The notes: a model not told the origin generated them from the sequence alone. A stretch of 64,000 nt of DNA from Thalassotalea loyana (GCF_030161435.1 NZ_BSSV01000001.1:992001-1056000), one strand, 5' to 3'; shown: positions 1 to 8,852, counted from the stretch's first letter. A program made the numbers and translations.

Positions 1-60
1 GTGTTGTTCACCTAAAACAATCCTTATAAAGTCATCGATTGTAGTCAGATAACAATAAAA

Positions 61-102
61 TCGCGAAAGTCTTTAGGATATTCGCGACTTTAGCACTATA
101 AT
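61..102 (+). promoter_or_regulatory. Putative srmB promoter with inverted repeat
   Basis: A perfect -10 hexamer TATAAT lies at 97-102, 32 bases before the srmB start. No good -35 is visible at normal spacing. A 7-bp inverted repeat TCGCGAA (61-67) / TTCGCGA (81-87) covers the place where the -35 should be, so it could be an operator or a leader structure. The promoter call rests on the -10 alone. Confidence 0.4.
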
Positions 103-133
103 CTGCGCATATTTTCCAAATAGAAGCACAAGC

Positions 134-1381
134 ATGTTTGAGCAGTTTGATCTCGACAACGAATTGTTGGGTGCCGTTAAAGATATCGGCTTCAAAAAAC
201 CTACGTCAATTCAACAACTTGTATTGCCAGAAGCAATGGCTGGCAAAGATGTTTTAGCATCAGCACCTACAGGCACTGGTAAAACAGCTGCATTTTTGCT
301 GCCGGCTATCCAGCATTTATTAGATTACCCAAGAACGAAACCTGGTTTTCCTCGTGTTTTAATACTATCTCCAACGCGTGAGTTGGCTTTGCAAATATTT
401 GAGCAAGCGCAACTACTCACTAAATACACCAATGTAAAAACAGGAGTCATTACTGGCGGTGTTAACTATGGGTCACACAAAGAAATTTTAACTAGTACAA
501 CTGATATGTTGATAGCGACGCCGGGTCGCTTGTTGGAATACATTGAAACAGAACAGTTTGATGCGCGCGAGATAGAAATTCTTGTACTTGATGAAGCAGA
601 CCGCATGCTAGATATGGGATTTGCTGAAACAATTAATCGCGTCGTTGGTGAAGCTCGTTGGCGTAAGCAAACGATGCTCTTTTCAGCAACATTAGAAGGC
701 TCTGGTGTTCTTAAGTTTTCGAAAGAGCTGTTAGAAGAACCGGTTTACCTCGAATCAAATCCATCACGCAAAGAAAAAGCTAAGATCCATCAATGGATCC
801 ATTTAGCTGATAATAAGAAGCATAAACTCGATTTACTATGTGCATTATTAAAGCAAGAAGATGTTAAGCGCGCGGTCGTTTTTGCTAATAAGCGTGAAAC
901 TGTCCAGTTTTTATCAGGTAAGTTATACGCTGAAGAGTTACCTTGTGCATGGCTAGAAGGCAAAATGCCACAAGACAAACGTAATAGTGCGGTAGAGCGT
1001 GTAAGAAACGGGGATGTTAATGTTCTTGTTGCAACCGATGTTGCCGCTCGTGGTTTAGATATTGATGATGTTACGCATGTCATCAACTTTGATATGCCTC
1101 GCAAAGCTGATATTTATCTGCATAGAATCGGTCGTACCGGACGCGCAGGTAATAAAGGAACAGCAATTTCGTTGGTTGAAGCTCATGATATGGCTGTGAT
1201 TGGTAAAATCGAGCGTTACATAGACGAAAAACTAGCACGTCGTGTGATTGAAGGTTTACGTCCTCTTAATAAAGAAGCGAGAGTTCCGCAGAAAAAACCA
1301 AAGGTGAAAAAGTCGAAAGCTGAGAAAAAAGCGAAGGCTAAAAAAGTTGCAAAGCGCAATACGAAAAAGGCCAAAAAGTAG
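134..1381 (+). CDS. srmB: DEAD-box ATP-dependent RNA helicase SrmB
   Basis: A 415-residue DEAD-box helicase that unwinds RNA in the cytoplasm; E. coli SrmB acts early in 50S ribosome assembly. Visible motifs in order are the Q motif (GFKKPTSIQ, 19-27), Walker A APTGTGKT (44-51), PTRELA (80-85), DEAD (153-156), SAT (184-186), then ARGLDI and HRIGRTGR in the second RecA domain. The last ~30 residues are a lysine-rich basic tail (KKPKVKKSK-like), as in SrmB and RhlE relatives, likely an RNA-contact extension. A strong hairpin terminator follows directly. SrmB is preferred over RhlE because of the length and the motif context; the family is certain, the subfamily fairly so. Confidence 0.85.
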   Translation: MFEQFDLDNELLGAVKDIGFKKPTSIQQLVLPEAMAGKDVLASAPTGTGKTAAFLLPAIQHLLDYPRTKPGFPRVLILSPTRELALQIFEQAQLLTKYTNVKTGVITGGVNYGSHKEILTSTTDMLIATPGRLLEYIETEQFDAREIEILVLDEADRMLDMGFAETINRVVGEARWRKQTMLFSATLEGSGVLKFSKELLEEPVYLESNPSRKEKAKIHQWIHLADNKKHKLDLLCALLKQEDVKRAVVFANKRETVQFLSGKLYAEELPCAWLEGKMPQDKRNSAVERVRNGDVNVLVATDVAARGLDIDDVTHVINFDMPRKADIYLHRIGRTGRAGNKGTAISLVEAHDMAVIGKIERYIDEKLARRVIEGLRPLNKEARVPQKKPKVKKSKAEKKAKAKKVAKRNTKKAKK

Positions 1382-1406
1382 TAACCACCTTTCAGTGAAA
1401 GACCAT

Positions 1407-1439
1407 AAAAAAGCAGCGTTATTAACGCTGCTTTTTTTT
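1407..1439. terminator. Bidirectional rho-independent terminator
   Basis: A perfect 10-bp stem AAGCAGCGTT/AACGCTGCTT (1411-1420 and 1424-1433) with a 3-base loop is flanked by A6 on the left and T8 on the right. It can therefore end both srmB (plus) and the membrane-protein gene arriving on the minus strand. Confidence 0.93.
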
Positions 1440-1452
1440 GCTCGCAAAAAGC

Positions 1453-1698
1453 TTAATACCCGAGGAGCTTAAGCCCTACATAAGGTGCCAAAAAGAATAC
1501 AAACACTAAAATTTTGTAGAGGGCAAAAGCTATGTAATTCATTTGATTAAATTGCTCATAGCTAATATCAAACCATCTGCTATGCATCTTAAATAAAAAC
1601 GGCTTTGCCAGTACGAGGATAATAAACCACAGCAATAATACGCCGTAGTTTAATATCAAACACCATGCGAGCAATTTTACAGCTAGTTCCATTGTCAC
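1453..1698 (-). CDS. Small inner-membrane protein, DUF6868 family
   Basis: An 81-residue protein with two hydrophobic segments (about 8-32 and 53-78) separated by a short polar stretch containing HSRWFDISYEQF. Small two-helix proteins with this HSRWF motif are the DUF6868 family of unknown function, common in marine gammaproteobacteria. I recognise the family by its pattern, not by a search. The gene lies just downstream of the TIGR03545/TIGR03546 pair, 18 bases after the TIGR03545 gene begins to read out, and shares its terminator with srmB. It may therefore be the last gene of that operon. Function unknown. Confidence 0.7.
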   Translation of the reverse strand: MTMELAVKLLAWCLILNYGVLLLWFIILVLAKPFLFKMHSRWFDISYEQFNQMNYIAFALYKILVFVFFLAPYVGLKLLGY

Positions 1699-1716
1699 TC
1701 CTATTAATGCTTTTAC

Positions 1717-3507
1717 TTAACCACCTAATAGGTCGCCAAGTTTACCTTTTAATTTGTCTGTTGCTTTCTTCTTAAGCTTATCTTCTTGTTGTTTTACAAT
1801 GTCGTTGCTCAACAAGCTGGATAACGCACCATCTGTGCCGTTTAACAAATTCTCAAAATCTAAGATCTCGGCATTCGCACTGTCACCCAAGGATAAAGCA
1901 CCTGAAAGCTTTTCATTTAACCCTCCCTGAATATCTGATTTAAAACCAGCTAACTTACTGTTGACTTGGGTCATCACGCTTTGCTGTAAAATCTTATTCA
2001 TTGGCGATTTAATTGAAAAATTCGGTGATGCTAATAGACCGGTTGCATCAACACCCAATTCTAGTGTATCCAAATTGCTAATCGTCTCTAATACTGACTT
2101 TGCAAGCGATGACTCCGCGCTACCTTGATACTTTGCTTGACTCAACGTAAAGGCATTTACACTGTCAATGTCATCATTAGAGACTTTGAATTGGCCGTTA
2201 CCTGCTAACAACCCACTTAATAACGTGACTGAAAGCTCTTTACTCGTGGCAAGGGCCGCTTCTGGCAGTGGTAACTTGTTCATTTGCCAATTACCTTGAG
2301 TTTCAAAGTCATTATTGGCAGCAAGCGCTAGCTGACCGTTTAAATTGGCAATACCGTCGGTCAGTAAATTATTTGTCTTAATCGAAAACTGTGTTGGTAC
2401 ATTGCGCATCCAATGCTGATGAGTCACTTCTGATAAATCGATGTCGAAATCACCGTGAGGCGTAACCACTGAAAAATGGGCTTTCTTGATCAATAAATCA
2501 GGTTGTGGGTTCTCTTCATCAAAATGTACAAACCTGCCGTTAGCCGCATGGTTTATTTCAGTTTGCTGTTCAGTTGACGGCGCAAGTAATGGCTTTACGT
2601 ATTGATAGGCGATTAGTGCCATATCATGATATTCACGGGCTTTTTCGCCAAATAGTATGTGAGCAAAATCCGCCGAGTCGATATTATCAAGTTGATACGT
2701 CGATTTAATTTCATTCCAGTCTTGCGAAGGGGCAGTTTTTAAATCATTAACGCGCTTGGCCATAATACTTTTCGTTTGGCTAAGTTGTTCTTTGGTTTGT
2801 AAAACAATCGCTTTGTCTTGTTTAAATTGCTTTTTCAGCGCATCAAAATCTTTTTTGATTTGGCTAATATCGCTTACTGATTTGACTTTAACTTTACTTA
2901 AGGCATCAACCTGCTTTTTGTAATTGTCGAGTGTTTCTTTGGTCGGCAGTTTACCTTTGAGCTCTTCTAATTTAGCTTTCTCTTCTTGATAGGACTGCTC
3001 AAGTGCATTCGCCGCTTTCACAGTTCTCAAATTACTGTTAGCCAGCAGTTCTTCAGGATCTGGCAAACTAATGTCGGCTTCATCCATTGCATCTTGTGCT
3101 TTTTGTTTAAGTCGATCAGTAAGTGACGTTTCAGGATCGCGATACACGCTACCTTTACTGCTTCTTTGTGTAGCAAACTGCACTTGTTCTGCTCTTAATT
3201 CATCAACAAGTACTCTGCCTAATAAGTATTGCCAGATATCGACTCCAGCATTGACGTGAGCAATTTCTACTGCATTTTTTTCAGGGGTAGCAGCATCAGT
3301 TACTTGAACTCTGTACACATCGACAATAAAAGGTGAGTAATTAATTTTAACGTCATCAATGTTAACTTCTGCGCCGGTATAGTTCTCTAGGCCATGTTCC
3401 ATCGCTTTTCTTGCAATTGTTTCGGCAAACAAATACATCATTAATGATATTAGTGCGACGATTACCGCGAATCCGGCAATTCCTTGCCAACGAATAATTT
3501 TATTCAT
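1717..3507 (-). CDS. TIGR03545 family membrane-anchored protein
   Basis: A 596-residue protein with one N-terminal transmembrane anchor (about 10-30) after a short basic start. A long soluble region follows, with a coiled-coil-prone stretch around 175-260 (QEEKAKLEELKGKL and similar) and a lysine-rich C-terminus. The architecture and the pairing with a TIGR03546 gene two bases upstream identify the TIGR03545 family. The region after the anchor looks AsmA-like (INYSPFIVDVYRVQVTD; late NIFSIKSPMN-type strands), which would place it in the periplasm. The biochemical role is unknown. It is probably translationally coupled to the preceding TIGR03546 gene. Confidence 0.8.
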   Translation of the reverse strand: MNKIIRWQGIAGFAVIVALISLMMYLFAETIARKAMEHGLENYTGAEVNIDDVKINYSPFIVDVYRVQVTDAATPEKNAVEIAHVNAGVDIWQYLLGRVLVDELRAEQVQFATQRSSKGSVYRDPETSLTDRLKQKAQDAMDEADISLPDPEELLANSNLRTVKAANALEQSYQEEKAKLEELKGKLPTKETLDNYKKQVDALSKVKVKSVSDISQIKKDFDALKKQFKQDKAIVLQTKEQLSQTKSIMAKRVNDLKTAPSQDWNEIKSTYQLDNIDSADFAHILFGEKAREYHDMALIAYQYVKPLLAPSTEQQTEINHAANGRFVHFDEENPQPDLLIKKAHFSVVTPHGDFDIDLSEVTHQHWMRNVPTQFSIKTNNLLTDGIANLNGQLALAANNDFETQGNWQMNKLPLPEAALATSKELSVTLLSGLLAGNGQFKVSNDDIDSVNAFTLSQAKYQGSAESSLAKSVLETISNLDTLELGVDATGLLASPNFSIKSPMNKILQQSVMTQVNSKLAGFKSDIQGGLNEKLSGALSLGDSANAEILDFENLLNGTDGALSSLLSNDIVKQQEDKLKKKATDKLKGKLGDLLGG

Positions 3508-3509
3508 GA

Positions 3510-4025
3510 TTAAGCTCCTTGGTTCGCTAGACTGCTATACAGACGATAAAATTTAGACGCCTTTAGCGCCCTAACAACTTTGTATCGCTCTAATGTCGCC
3601 ATAAATGATTCACGGTATTTTTCCACTAAGCGCAAGCTCAAAAAGTACATAGGTACCAGCATAAATATGCCAAATACAAAGGCACCTAGCGTATAAGTAT
3701 GATGTAAGTGAGCAAGTTTGAACCAATCAAATTGATATAGCGATGCGAATACCCCTGATAGAGATGAAGACGTCAATAGCGTCTCCCCCAGACCCGTTAA
3801 GGCAAATGAGAATATATAGCCCAGTCCGCTAAAGAAGGTTGCAGATAAGATAAAGCTACTTAAATGGACGCGAATAAATAGTGCAACGAATAAGATGACT
3901 AGGTTGTGTAATGATGCCATGGGCGCAAGGCCAAACCAGAAGCCAAGTGCAATTGCCAGTGCGATTTGGCGTGAAGAGCTTTCAGAGTTGAGAGCCTGAA
4001 ATAATTTCGCTAATAAAGTCAGCAT
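3510..4025 (-). CDS. TIGR03546 family (DUF2062-like) membrane protein
   Basis: A 171-residue membrane protein with several hydrophobic helices and the N-terminal pattern QIALAIALGFWFGLAPMASLHNL, typical of DUF2062 proteins (gly-rich ALGFWFG then P). Its partner TIGR03545 begins two bases after the stop, so the two form one transcription unit; the families are named for occurring together. The role is unknown. The start is supported by a GGAGGAA ribosome site just upstream on the minus strand (CCTCC at 4027-4034 on plus). Confidence 0.8.
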   Translation of the reverse strand: MLTLLAKLFQALNSESSSRQIALAIALGFWFGLAPMASLHNLVILFVALFIRVHLSSFILSATFFSGLGYIFSFALTGLGETLLTSSSLSGVFASLYQFDWFKLAHLHHTYTLGAFVFGIFMLVPMYFLSLRLVEKYRESFMATLERYKVVRALKASKFYRLYSSLANQGA

Positions 4026-4082
4026 TATTCCTCCTTAAAATGCTCAGTAGATCTTACTGTTTTAATCTACATGAATACGCAT

Positions 4083-4182
4083 CCCAATTAAGGTATTGTT
4101 ACGCAGAGATCACATCACAGAATTTATTTATACGATAAATGCTTCTGTGATGTAACTTTGGACAACTTAATTCCTAATTGGG
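4083..4182. repeat. 100-bp imperfect palindrome, MITE-like
   Basis: Terminal 8-bp inverted repeats CCCAATTA (4083-4090) and TAATTGGG (4175-4182) enclose a second perfect 11-bp stem, ACATCACAGAA (4112-4122) / TTCTGTGATGT (4143-4153). That stem in turn encloses a 6-bp stem ATTTAT/ATAAAT with loop ACG (4126-4140). The whole would fold as one long hairpin. It fills most of the gap between yaaA and the TIGR03546 gene and has no T-tract, so it is not a standard terminator. A small non-autonomous palindromic element is one reading. Confidence 0.55.
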
Positions 4183-4204
4183 CTTAGTATTATTATTGTG
4201 TGCT

Positions 4205-4978
4205 TTATGCTTCTTTGCGAGTAAACACCCAGTCATTATTTTTTGATAATTCTGAATTGTACTCGTAGCCACCATAATTAAATGCTTTCAATTGTTCTAC
4301 GTTTGAAACCTGATTATCGATAATATATCGAGCCATTAATCCGCGTGCTTTTTTAGCGAAGAAGCTAATCATTTTATATTGACCATTTTTCCAATCTTTG
4401 AATGCTGGGGTAATAATGGTCGCGTTCAATGACTTTTTCTTAACAGATTTAAAGTATTCATTTGAGGCTAAGTTAATTAGTACATCATCACCTTGTTGTG
4501 CTAACGCATCGTTCAGGTGATTGGTGATTAACTCTCCCCAGAATTCATAGAGATTCTTACCGCGATTGTTATCGAGTTTAGTCCCCATTTCTAAACGGTA
4601 TGCTTGCATTAAATCTAATGGTTTTAAAATGCCATAAAGACCAGACAGAATGCGCATATGCTGTTGAGCAAACTCAAAACCGTTATTGTCTAAACTAGCT
4701 GCGTCTAGGCCAGTATATACATCACCGTTAAAAGCTAATACCGCTGGTCTTGCGTTTTCAGGAGAAAAAGGTTGAGACCATTCGCCAAATCGGGCTGCGT
4801 TCAAGCCAGCCAATTTATCGCTAATGCCCATTAGAGAGCTCAAGTCAGCAGGCGTTAATTGAACACAACGTTCTACAAGCTCTTGAGCATGTTCTAATAG
4901 CTCAGGTTGGCTGTAAAGGTTGGTTGCTAGTGGTGATTCATAATCCAAATTTTTAGCAGGAGAAACAACAAATAACAT
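4205..4978 (-). CDS. yaaA: Peroxide stress protein YaaA (DUF328/UPF0246)
   Basis: A 257-residue protein starting [16 protein letters not shown]. The VSPAKxLD signature at the N-terminus is diagnostic of YaaA, a cytoplasmic DNA-binding protein that lowers free iron and protects from peroxide in E. coli. Other conserved stretches are visible ([35 protein letters not shown], and the basic [14 protein letters not shown]). The length is normal for the family and no defect is seen. It is separated from the divergent talB gene by 234 bases. Confidence 0.93.
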   Translation of the reverse strand: MLFVVSPAKNLDYESPLATNLYSQPELLEHAQELVERCVQLTPADLSSLMGISDKLAGLNAARFGEWSQPFSPENARPAVLAFNGDVYTGLDAASLDNNGFEFAQQHMRILSGLYGILKPLDLMQAYRLEMGTKLDNNRGKNLYEFWGELITNHLNDALAQQGDDVLINLASNEYFKSVKKKSLNATIITPAFKDWKNGQYKMISFFAKKARGLMARYIIDNQVSNVEQLKAFNYGGYEYNSELSKNNDWVFTRKEA

Positions 4979-5212
4979 AATATCTAACGTGATTGTGAAA
5001 GTTACACGAAACTATAACATAGCTGAGTTAGTTTGATACTAGAGCAGGGAAGTTTTTACTAATTTTCAAATGTAATAAAACTAGTTACCTGACCAATTAG
5101 TAAACAAAATATAAGTAATAGCAATTTTATACTGCATCTTAGGTAATTATTGGTGTAATATTTTTACAAATCGGAAGTATTACTTGGCAGAAAGCCAAGA
5201 AAGGAAAAGTTT

Positions 5213-6166
5213 ATGACAAACCAGTTAGAGCAACTAAAAAGCATGACGACCGTAGTTGCTGATACGGGCGATATTGAAGCCATCGCAAAATTTCAGCCGC
5301 AAGACGCAACAACAAACCCATCATTGTTATTGAAGGCTGCAGCCTTACCTGCATATCAAACATTATTACAGCAAGCTGTAGATTGGGCAAAGTTACAGTC
5401 AAGTGACGAAAGTAAACAGGTGATTGATGCTGCAGACAAACTATCAGTATTAATTGGCTTGGAAATCTTAAAAATTGTCCCAGGTCGAATTTCGACAGAA
5501 GTTGATGCTCGTCTTTCGTTTGATACGCAAGCAACATTAGCTAAAGCTCGCAAATTAATGGCTATGTACAATGAAGCTGGAATTTCAAATGACCGTATCT
5601 TAATTAAGATAGCTTCAACGTGGGAAGGCATTAAAGCGGCGGAAGAGTTAGAGAAGGAAGGTATTAACTGTAACTTAACCTTACTATTTAATTTTGCACA
5701 AGCACAAGCATGTGCTGAAGCTGGTGTATACCTAATTTCACCTTTCGTTGGCCGTATTTTAGATTGGTACAAGAAAGACACAGGTAAAGAAAGTTACGAC
5801 GCGGACGAAGACCCAGGTGTTATTTCGGTAAGCAAGATTTACAACTACTACAAAGCGAATAGCTACAACACCGTCGTTATGGGAGCAAGTTTTAGAAACG
5901 TTGGTGAAATTACCGAGCTTGCTGGGTGTGATCGCCTAACACTTAGCCCGCAATTAATGGACGAGTTGGCTAATACTGAAACCAAAATTGAGCGTAAATT
6001 AACAGCTGATAATGCACAAGCGAGCAAATTACCAACGTTAACTGAACAAGATTTCCGTTGGCAGTTAAATGAAGACCCAATGGCAACAGAAAAGTTAGCT
6101 GAAGGTATTCGTAATTTTGCAGCTGACCAAGAAAAGCTTGAACGTCAATTAACTAGCTTGTTCTAA
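5213..6166 (+). CDS. talB: Transaldolase
   Basis: A 317-residue class I transaldolase of the pentose phosphate pathway. It moves a dihydroxyacetone unit between sedoheptulose-7-P and glyceraldehyde-3-P. The Schiff-base lysine is K132 in [12 protein letters not shown], and the acid/base aspartate D17 lies in VVADTGD; both numbers match E. coli TalB. The length is also that of TalB. The start has a purine-rich ribosome site (AAGAAAGGA) about seven bases upstream. The gene is monocistronic here. A short GC palindrome follows, but no convincing terminator. Confidence 0.96.
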   Translation: MTNQLEQLKSMTTVVADTGDIEAIAKFQPQDATTNPSLLLKAAALPAYQTLLQQAVDWAKLQSSDESKQVIDAADKLSVLIGLEILKIVPGRISTEVDARLSFDTQATLAKARKLMAMYNEAGISNDRILIKIASTWEGIKAAEELEKEGINCNLTLLFNFAQAQACAEAGVYLISPFVGRILDWYKKDTGKESYDADEDPGVISVSKIYNYYKANSYNTVVMGASFRNVGEITELAGCDRLTLSPQLMDELANTETKIERKLTADNAQASKLPTLTEQDFRWQLNEDPMATEKLAEGIRNFAADQEKLERQLTSLF

Positions 6167-6303
6167 CGATTTTTAACCAAAAGGCGCGCCTTTATTAAAC
6201 AAAGAATGTTTAAAATTTCGTAAAATTTTCTTCATAAAGTTGTTTTATTCTACATCTGGGTATGGTATTAAAAAGATGCAGTTGTAGAAAAAAGGAGCAT
6301 TCC

Positions 6304-6471
6304 ATGGATAAAATAAGCAGTGTGCTTGAACCTGTAGATCAACCTAAAGCAAAAACTACAAATAAAAAGCGAAAATGGCGCGAAATAGAACAACTGAAGG
6401 AAAAATTCCAGTTAGAAAAGGAACTCAGAATCTACGATGATTCAATGGAATATTTGTTAGAAGAGTTTTAA
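6304..6471 (+). CDS. DUF3545 family small protein
   Basis: A 55-residue charged protein, probably cytoplasmic. The core KKRKWREIEQLKEKFQLEKEL is the recognisable DUF3545 pattern, known from Shewanella/Vibrio-type genomes and of unknown function. An in-frame ATG exists 42 bases earlier (6262), but AAAAGGAGC at 6290-6298 sits at the right distance for the ATG at 6304, and the upstream residues (RCSCRKKEH) are unlike the family. I therefore use the downstream start. A perfect terminator follows. Confidence 0.75.
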   Translation: MDKISSVLEPVDQPKAKTTNKKRKWREIEQLKEKFQLEKELRIYDDSMEYLLEEF

Positions 6472-6502
6472 GTGACTCAATACACCCTCTAACATTGACG
6501 CA

Positions 6503-6534
6503 ACAAAGCTCGGTTTGACCGAGCTTTGTTTTAT
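6503..6534 (+). terminator. Rho-independent terminator
   Basis: A perfect 12-bp stem ACAAAGCTCGGT/ACCGAGCTTTGT (6503-6514 and 6518-6529) with loop TTG is followed by TTTTA. It ends the DUF3545 gene. Confidence 0.9.
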
Positions 6535-6768
6535 CTGAAACCTCAAAAATTTAAATCTTCTTGAATCTCACAAATCAACCTATCCATAAATTGTCCGTGA
6601 CTGCATGACAACCATGCTAACTAAGTTGTTTAATCATAATCGAATTTGTTGTCCTTTTTGGGGACTAAATTGAAGGCGATAGAAATTTTTTTTAACAAAT
6701 ATATTTTTTCATTTAAACCTTTTTCTCATAAAGTGTAACTAATAAGGAAAAGCACAAGGAATGAAGAA

Positions 6769-7497
6769 ATGAAAAAATTAATCGCGTTGACTATGGTAGC
6801 TGGTGTATTTACTGCTGGCGCTCATTCGTATCATGATAGCGACTATGAAAAAGTTGAGACTAAAAATTTAACCTTATCAGCTGAAGCATTGAAAGACTTT
6901 GCTATAGATGCTGGTGCTGGTAGCTTGACGTTAATCGGACATGACAAAAAAACGATTGATGTAACTGCTGAAATTTATCAAAAAGACAAAGGTGAACCCT
7001 ATTGTTTATCTTTAGAAGAGAAATCATCGGCAAAAGCCAAGCTAAAAGCAAATACTTGTCACAATGATAATCATACACGTATTGATGTCGCCGTTTATCT
7101 GCCGAGTACTCTATTAACCAAGATAAATGATGGCTCTGGACCAATCAATATTCAAAATACAAGTGTGTATAAAGTTAATGACGGTTCAGGTGGAATTGTT
7201 ATTACCAATAATAATACAACATTGGAAGTTAATGATGGTTCTGGCTCAATAAAAGTAAGAGAGCAAATAGGCGCTTTAACGATTAATGACGGCTCAGGTA
7301 GTGTCAAAGTAAGTGGTGTTGAAGGTCACGTTAGTGTTTCTGATGGTTCTGGTAGCATTGATGTCAGTGATGTTGCTGGTGACGTAAAAGTATCAGATGG
7401 CTCTGGATCGATTCGCGTGGATAACGCACATCACTTTGAGTTACTTAGTGATGGTTCTGGTAGCGTAAACGTTACAAATGTAAACAACAAAATGTAA
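6769..7497 (+). CDS. Secreted beta-repeat protein with seven DGSG repeats
   Basis: A 242-residue protein with a signal peptide (MKKLIALTMVAGVFTAGAHS, cut near 20). Residues ~33-115 resemble the start of DUF4097/DUF2807-type beta proteins (AGAGSLTLIGHDKKTIDVTAEI) and include two cysteines (79, 97) that could form a disulfide. From residue 120 a turn motif [NS]DGSG recurs at 120, 137, 155, 173, 191, 209 and 227. This is a strict 18-residue period after the first step, with alternating hydrophobic residues (IKV, VKVSG, IDVSDV) between. A regular periplasmic or surface beta-solenoid is likely, with the acidic turns lined up. Function unknown. Transcription stops at a terminator before the next gene. 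Confidence 0.7.
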   Translation: MKKLIALTMVAGVFTAGAHSYHDSDYEKVETKNLTLSAEALKDFAIDAGAGSLTLIGHDKKTIDVTAEIYQKDKGEPYCLSLEEKSSAKAKLKANTCHNDNHTRIDVAVYLPSTLLTKINDGSGPINIQNTSVYKVNDGSGGIVITNNNTTLEVNDGSGSIKVREQIGALTINDGSGSVKVSGVEGHVSVSDGSGSIDVSDVAGDVKVSDGSGSIRVDNAHHFELLSDGSGSVNVTNVNNKM

Positions 7498-7558
7498 GAC
7501 ATTAGCTTTACTCTGATTCAAGGGTTGGCTATACCTAAAGAATTAATTTCATTAAATA

Positions 7559-7587
7559 AAACCCTAAGCTTATGCTTGGGGTTTTTA
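7559..7587 (+). terminator. Rho-independent terminator
   Basis: The stem AACCCTAAGC (7560-7569) pairs with GCTTGGGGTT (7574-7583) through one G-T pair, with a TTAT-type loop and T5 after it. It separates the repeat protein from the SDR gene, whose start is only ~20 bases further. Confidence 0.85.
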
Positions 7588-7603
7588 GTATATAGGACTG
7601 AAA

Positions 7604-8404
7604 ATGAAAACAATACTGTTAACAGGCGCAACAGACGGAATAGGATTTGAGACGGCAAAAATGTTAGTTGCACAAGGTTTTCATCTTCTTATTCATGGTC
7701 GGAATGCTAAAAAACTTGAACAAACAAAAGCACAACTCATTGAGTTAGGTGCCAAGCAAATAGATACCTACTTAGCTGATTTGTCGTCGTTTTCTGACAC
7801 TGTATCTATGGCTCAAAATATTGTTAAAACACATCACAAGCTTGACGTTATTATAAATAACGCGGGTATTTTAAAAACGCCTCATGAAATCACAAGTGAT
7901 GGACTCGATATACGCTTTGTTGTTAACACGTTGACGCCGTATGTGTTGACCCAAAAACTTTTACCAATATGTGAAAATGGTACGCGGATCATCAATCTTT
8001 CATCTGCGGCGCAAGCGCCTATAAACGAGAAAGCAATGAGAGGCAAAGAGAGGTTACCAGCAAATACAGCCTACGCCCAAAGCAAACTTGCGATTACGAT
8101 GTGGTCTATCAAAATGGCTGAAGAGCTCAAGCCCAGAGGTATCAGTGTAGTGGCTGTAAATCCAGGTTCTTTACTCGCAAGTAAAATGGTGAAAGAAGGT
8201 TATGGAATCGATGGTGAGGATATTACGATTGGTGCTGATATTTTAGTACGAGCGGCGGTGAGTGACGAGTTTGCTGAGGCGAGCGGTCAATATTATGACA
8301 ATGATAGTAAATGCTTTGCCAATCCTCACAGTGACGCGTTAGCATCTGACAAAGTGAATAGTGTCTGTCGTGTAATTGAACAACTAGTGCGGGATTATAT
8401 CTAA
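7604..8404 (+). CDS. SDR family NAD(P)-dependent oxidoreductase
   Basis: A 266-residue classical short-chain dehydrogenase with a Rossmann fold. TGATDGIG (7-14) is the nucleotide-binding loop, NNAG is at 85-88, the catalytic serine lies in NLSSAAQ (133/134), and YAQSK gives Y157 and K161. Substrate unknown; the sequence resembles the retinol-dehydrogenase/WW-domain oxidoreductase-like SDRs rather than FabG. The gene converges on flgN with a 10-base gap. It has no visible link to the flagellum. Confidence 0.88.
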   Translation: MKTILLTGATDGIGFETAKMLVAQGFHLLIHGRNAKKLEQTKAQLIELGAKQIDTYLADLSSFSDTVSMAQNIVKTHHKLDVIINNAGILKTPHEITSDGLDIRFVVNTLTPYVLTQKLLPICENGTRIINLSSAAQAPINEKAMRGKERLPANTAYAQSKLAITMWSIKMAEELKPRGISVVAVNPGSLLASKMVKEGYGIDGEDITIGADILVRAAVSDEFAEASGQYYDNDSKCFANPHSDALASDKVNSVCRVIEQLVRDYI

Positions 8405-8411
8405 AGCGTTG

Positions 8412-8435
8412 AGCTTAGGCTTTGATGCCTAAGCT
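8412..8435. terminator. Hairpin at the SDR/flgN convergent junction
   Basis: A perfect 9-bp stem AGCTTAGGC/GCCTAAGCT (8412-8420 and 8427-8435) with a 6-base loop covers the last codons of flgN and lies just after the SDR stop. There is no T-tract on either side, so it may act as a weak bidirectional terminator or a transcript-end stabiliser. Confidence 0.45.
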
Positions 8436-8852
8436 ACTTAAACCACCACTTTTCTTGCCTTTGGCATCATAGGTCATCGTTGACTTGCTATTGCGTTCTA
8501 ACAACGTAGAGCGCATGCGTTCTACCGCCAGCTCTGACTGGGTGATAATATTACCGTTAACTTGGTTTAGCTCTTTACATCTTTCTAGGGTTTCACTCGC
8601 GCGAGCAAGTGCATCAGCATGCAAGCCATCATTCAGCTCTTTTTTGAAATGAGGGTGTAATGAAAGCGCTTTATCACCTTCTTCTATGTTTAGTAATAAA
8701 ACATGTTTCTTTTCGGTGATATCAACTAGTGCTTGAGGATTTTGCTTGGTTAAAATTTCCTTCTCAAGCAAAAGAAGCTTCTCTAACTCAAGTAAAGAAG
8801 CTTCTTGTTTTTCGATCAATTGTGTAACTGTTTCTGGTGCCGACATGCGCAC
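8415..8852 (-). CDS. flgN: Flagellar export chaperone FlgN
   Basis: A 145-residue, helical, charged cytoplasmic protein, the right size for FlgN, the chaperone for hook-filament junction proteins FlgK and FlgL. The N-terminal helix (QLIEKQEASLLELEKLLLLEKEIL) is typical. The gene follows flgM by 11 bases on the same strand, the usual flgM-flgN pair, and both substrates are encoded further along this window. It should be transcribed from the sigma-28 promoter before flgM. Homologues diverge fast, so the call leans on context. Confidence 0.85.
   Translation of the reverse strand: MRMSAPETVTQLIEKQEASLLELEKLLLLEKEILTKQNPQALVDITEKKHVLLLNIEEGDKALSLHPHFKKELNDGLHADALARASETLERCKELNQVNGNIITQSELAVERMRSTLLERNSKSTMTYDAKGKKSGGLSSLGIKA

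Noticed and set aside
1-60. Possible divergent gene before srmB (trmN6 is often there)
   Set aside because: Only about ten bases could belong to such a gene at the window edge; nothing can be read from them.
4112-4153. CRP-like TGTGA/TCACA sequences upstream of the TIGR03546 gene
   Set aside because: The two halves are arms of a long hairpin 20 bases apart, not TGTGA-N6-TCACA.
6179-6195. Palindrome AAAGGCGCGCCTTT after talB as terminator
   Set aside because: Only five base pairs with a four-base loop and no T-tract after it; too weak to call.
6761-6772. Tiny upstream frame ATG-AAG-AAA-TGA overlapping the repeat-protein start
   Set aside because: The AAGGA site is directly adjacent to this ATG and correctly spaced only for the ATG at 6769, so the short frame is probably not translated.
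7126-7470. Possible repeat array or CRISPR from recurring GATGGTTCTGG-type sequence
   Set aside because: The repeats are codons for DGSG turns inside a continuous frame with a strict 54-base period; spacers are coding and not unique inserts.
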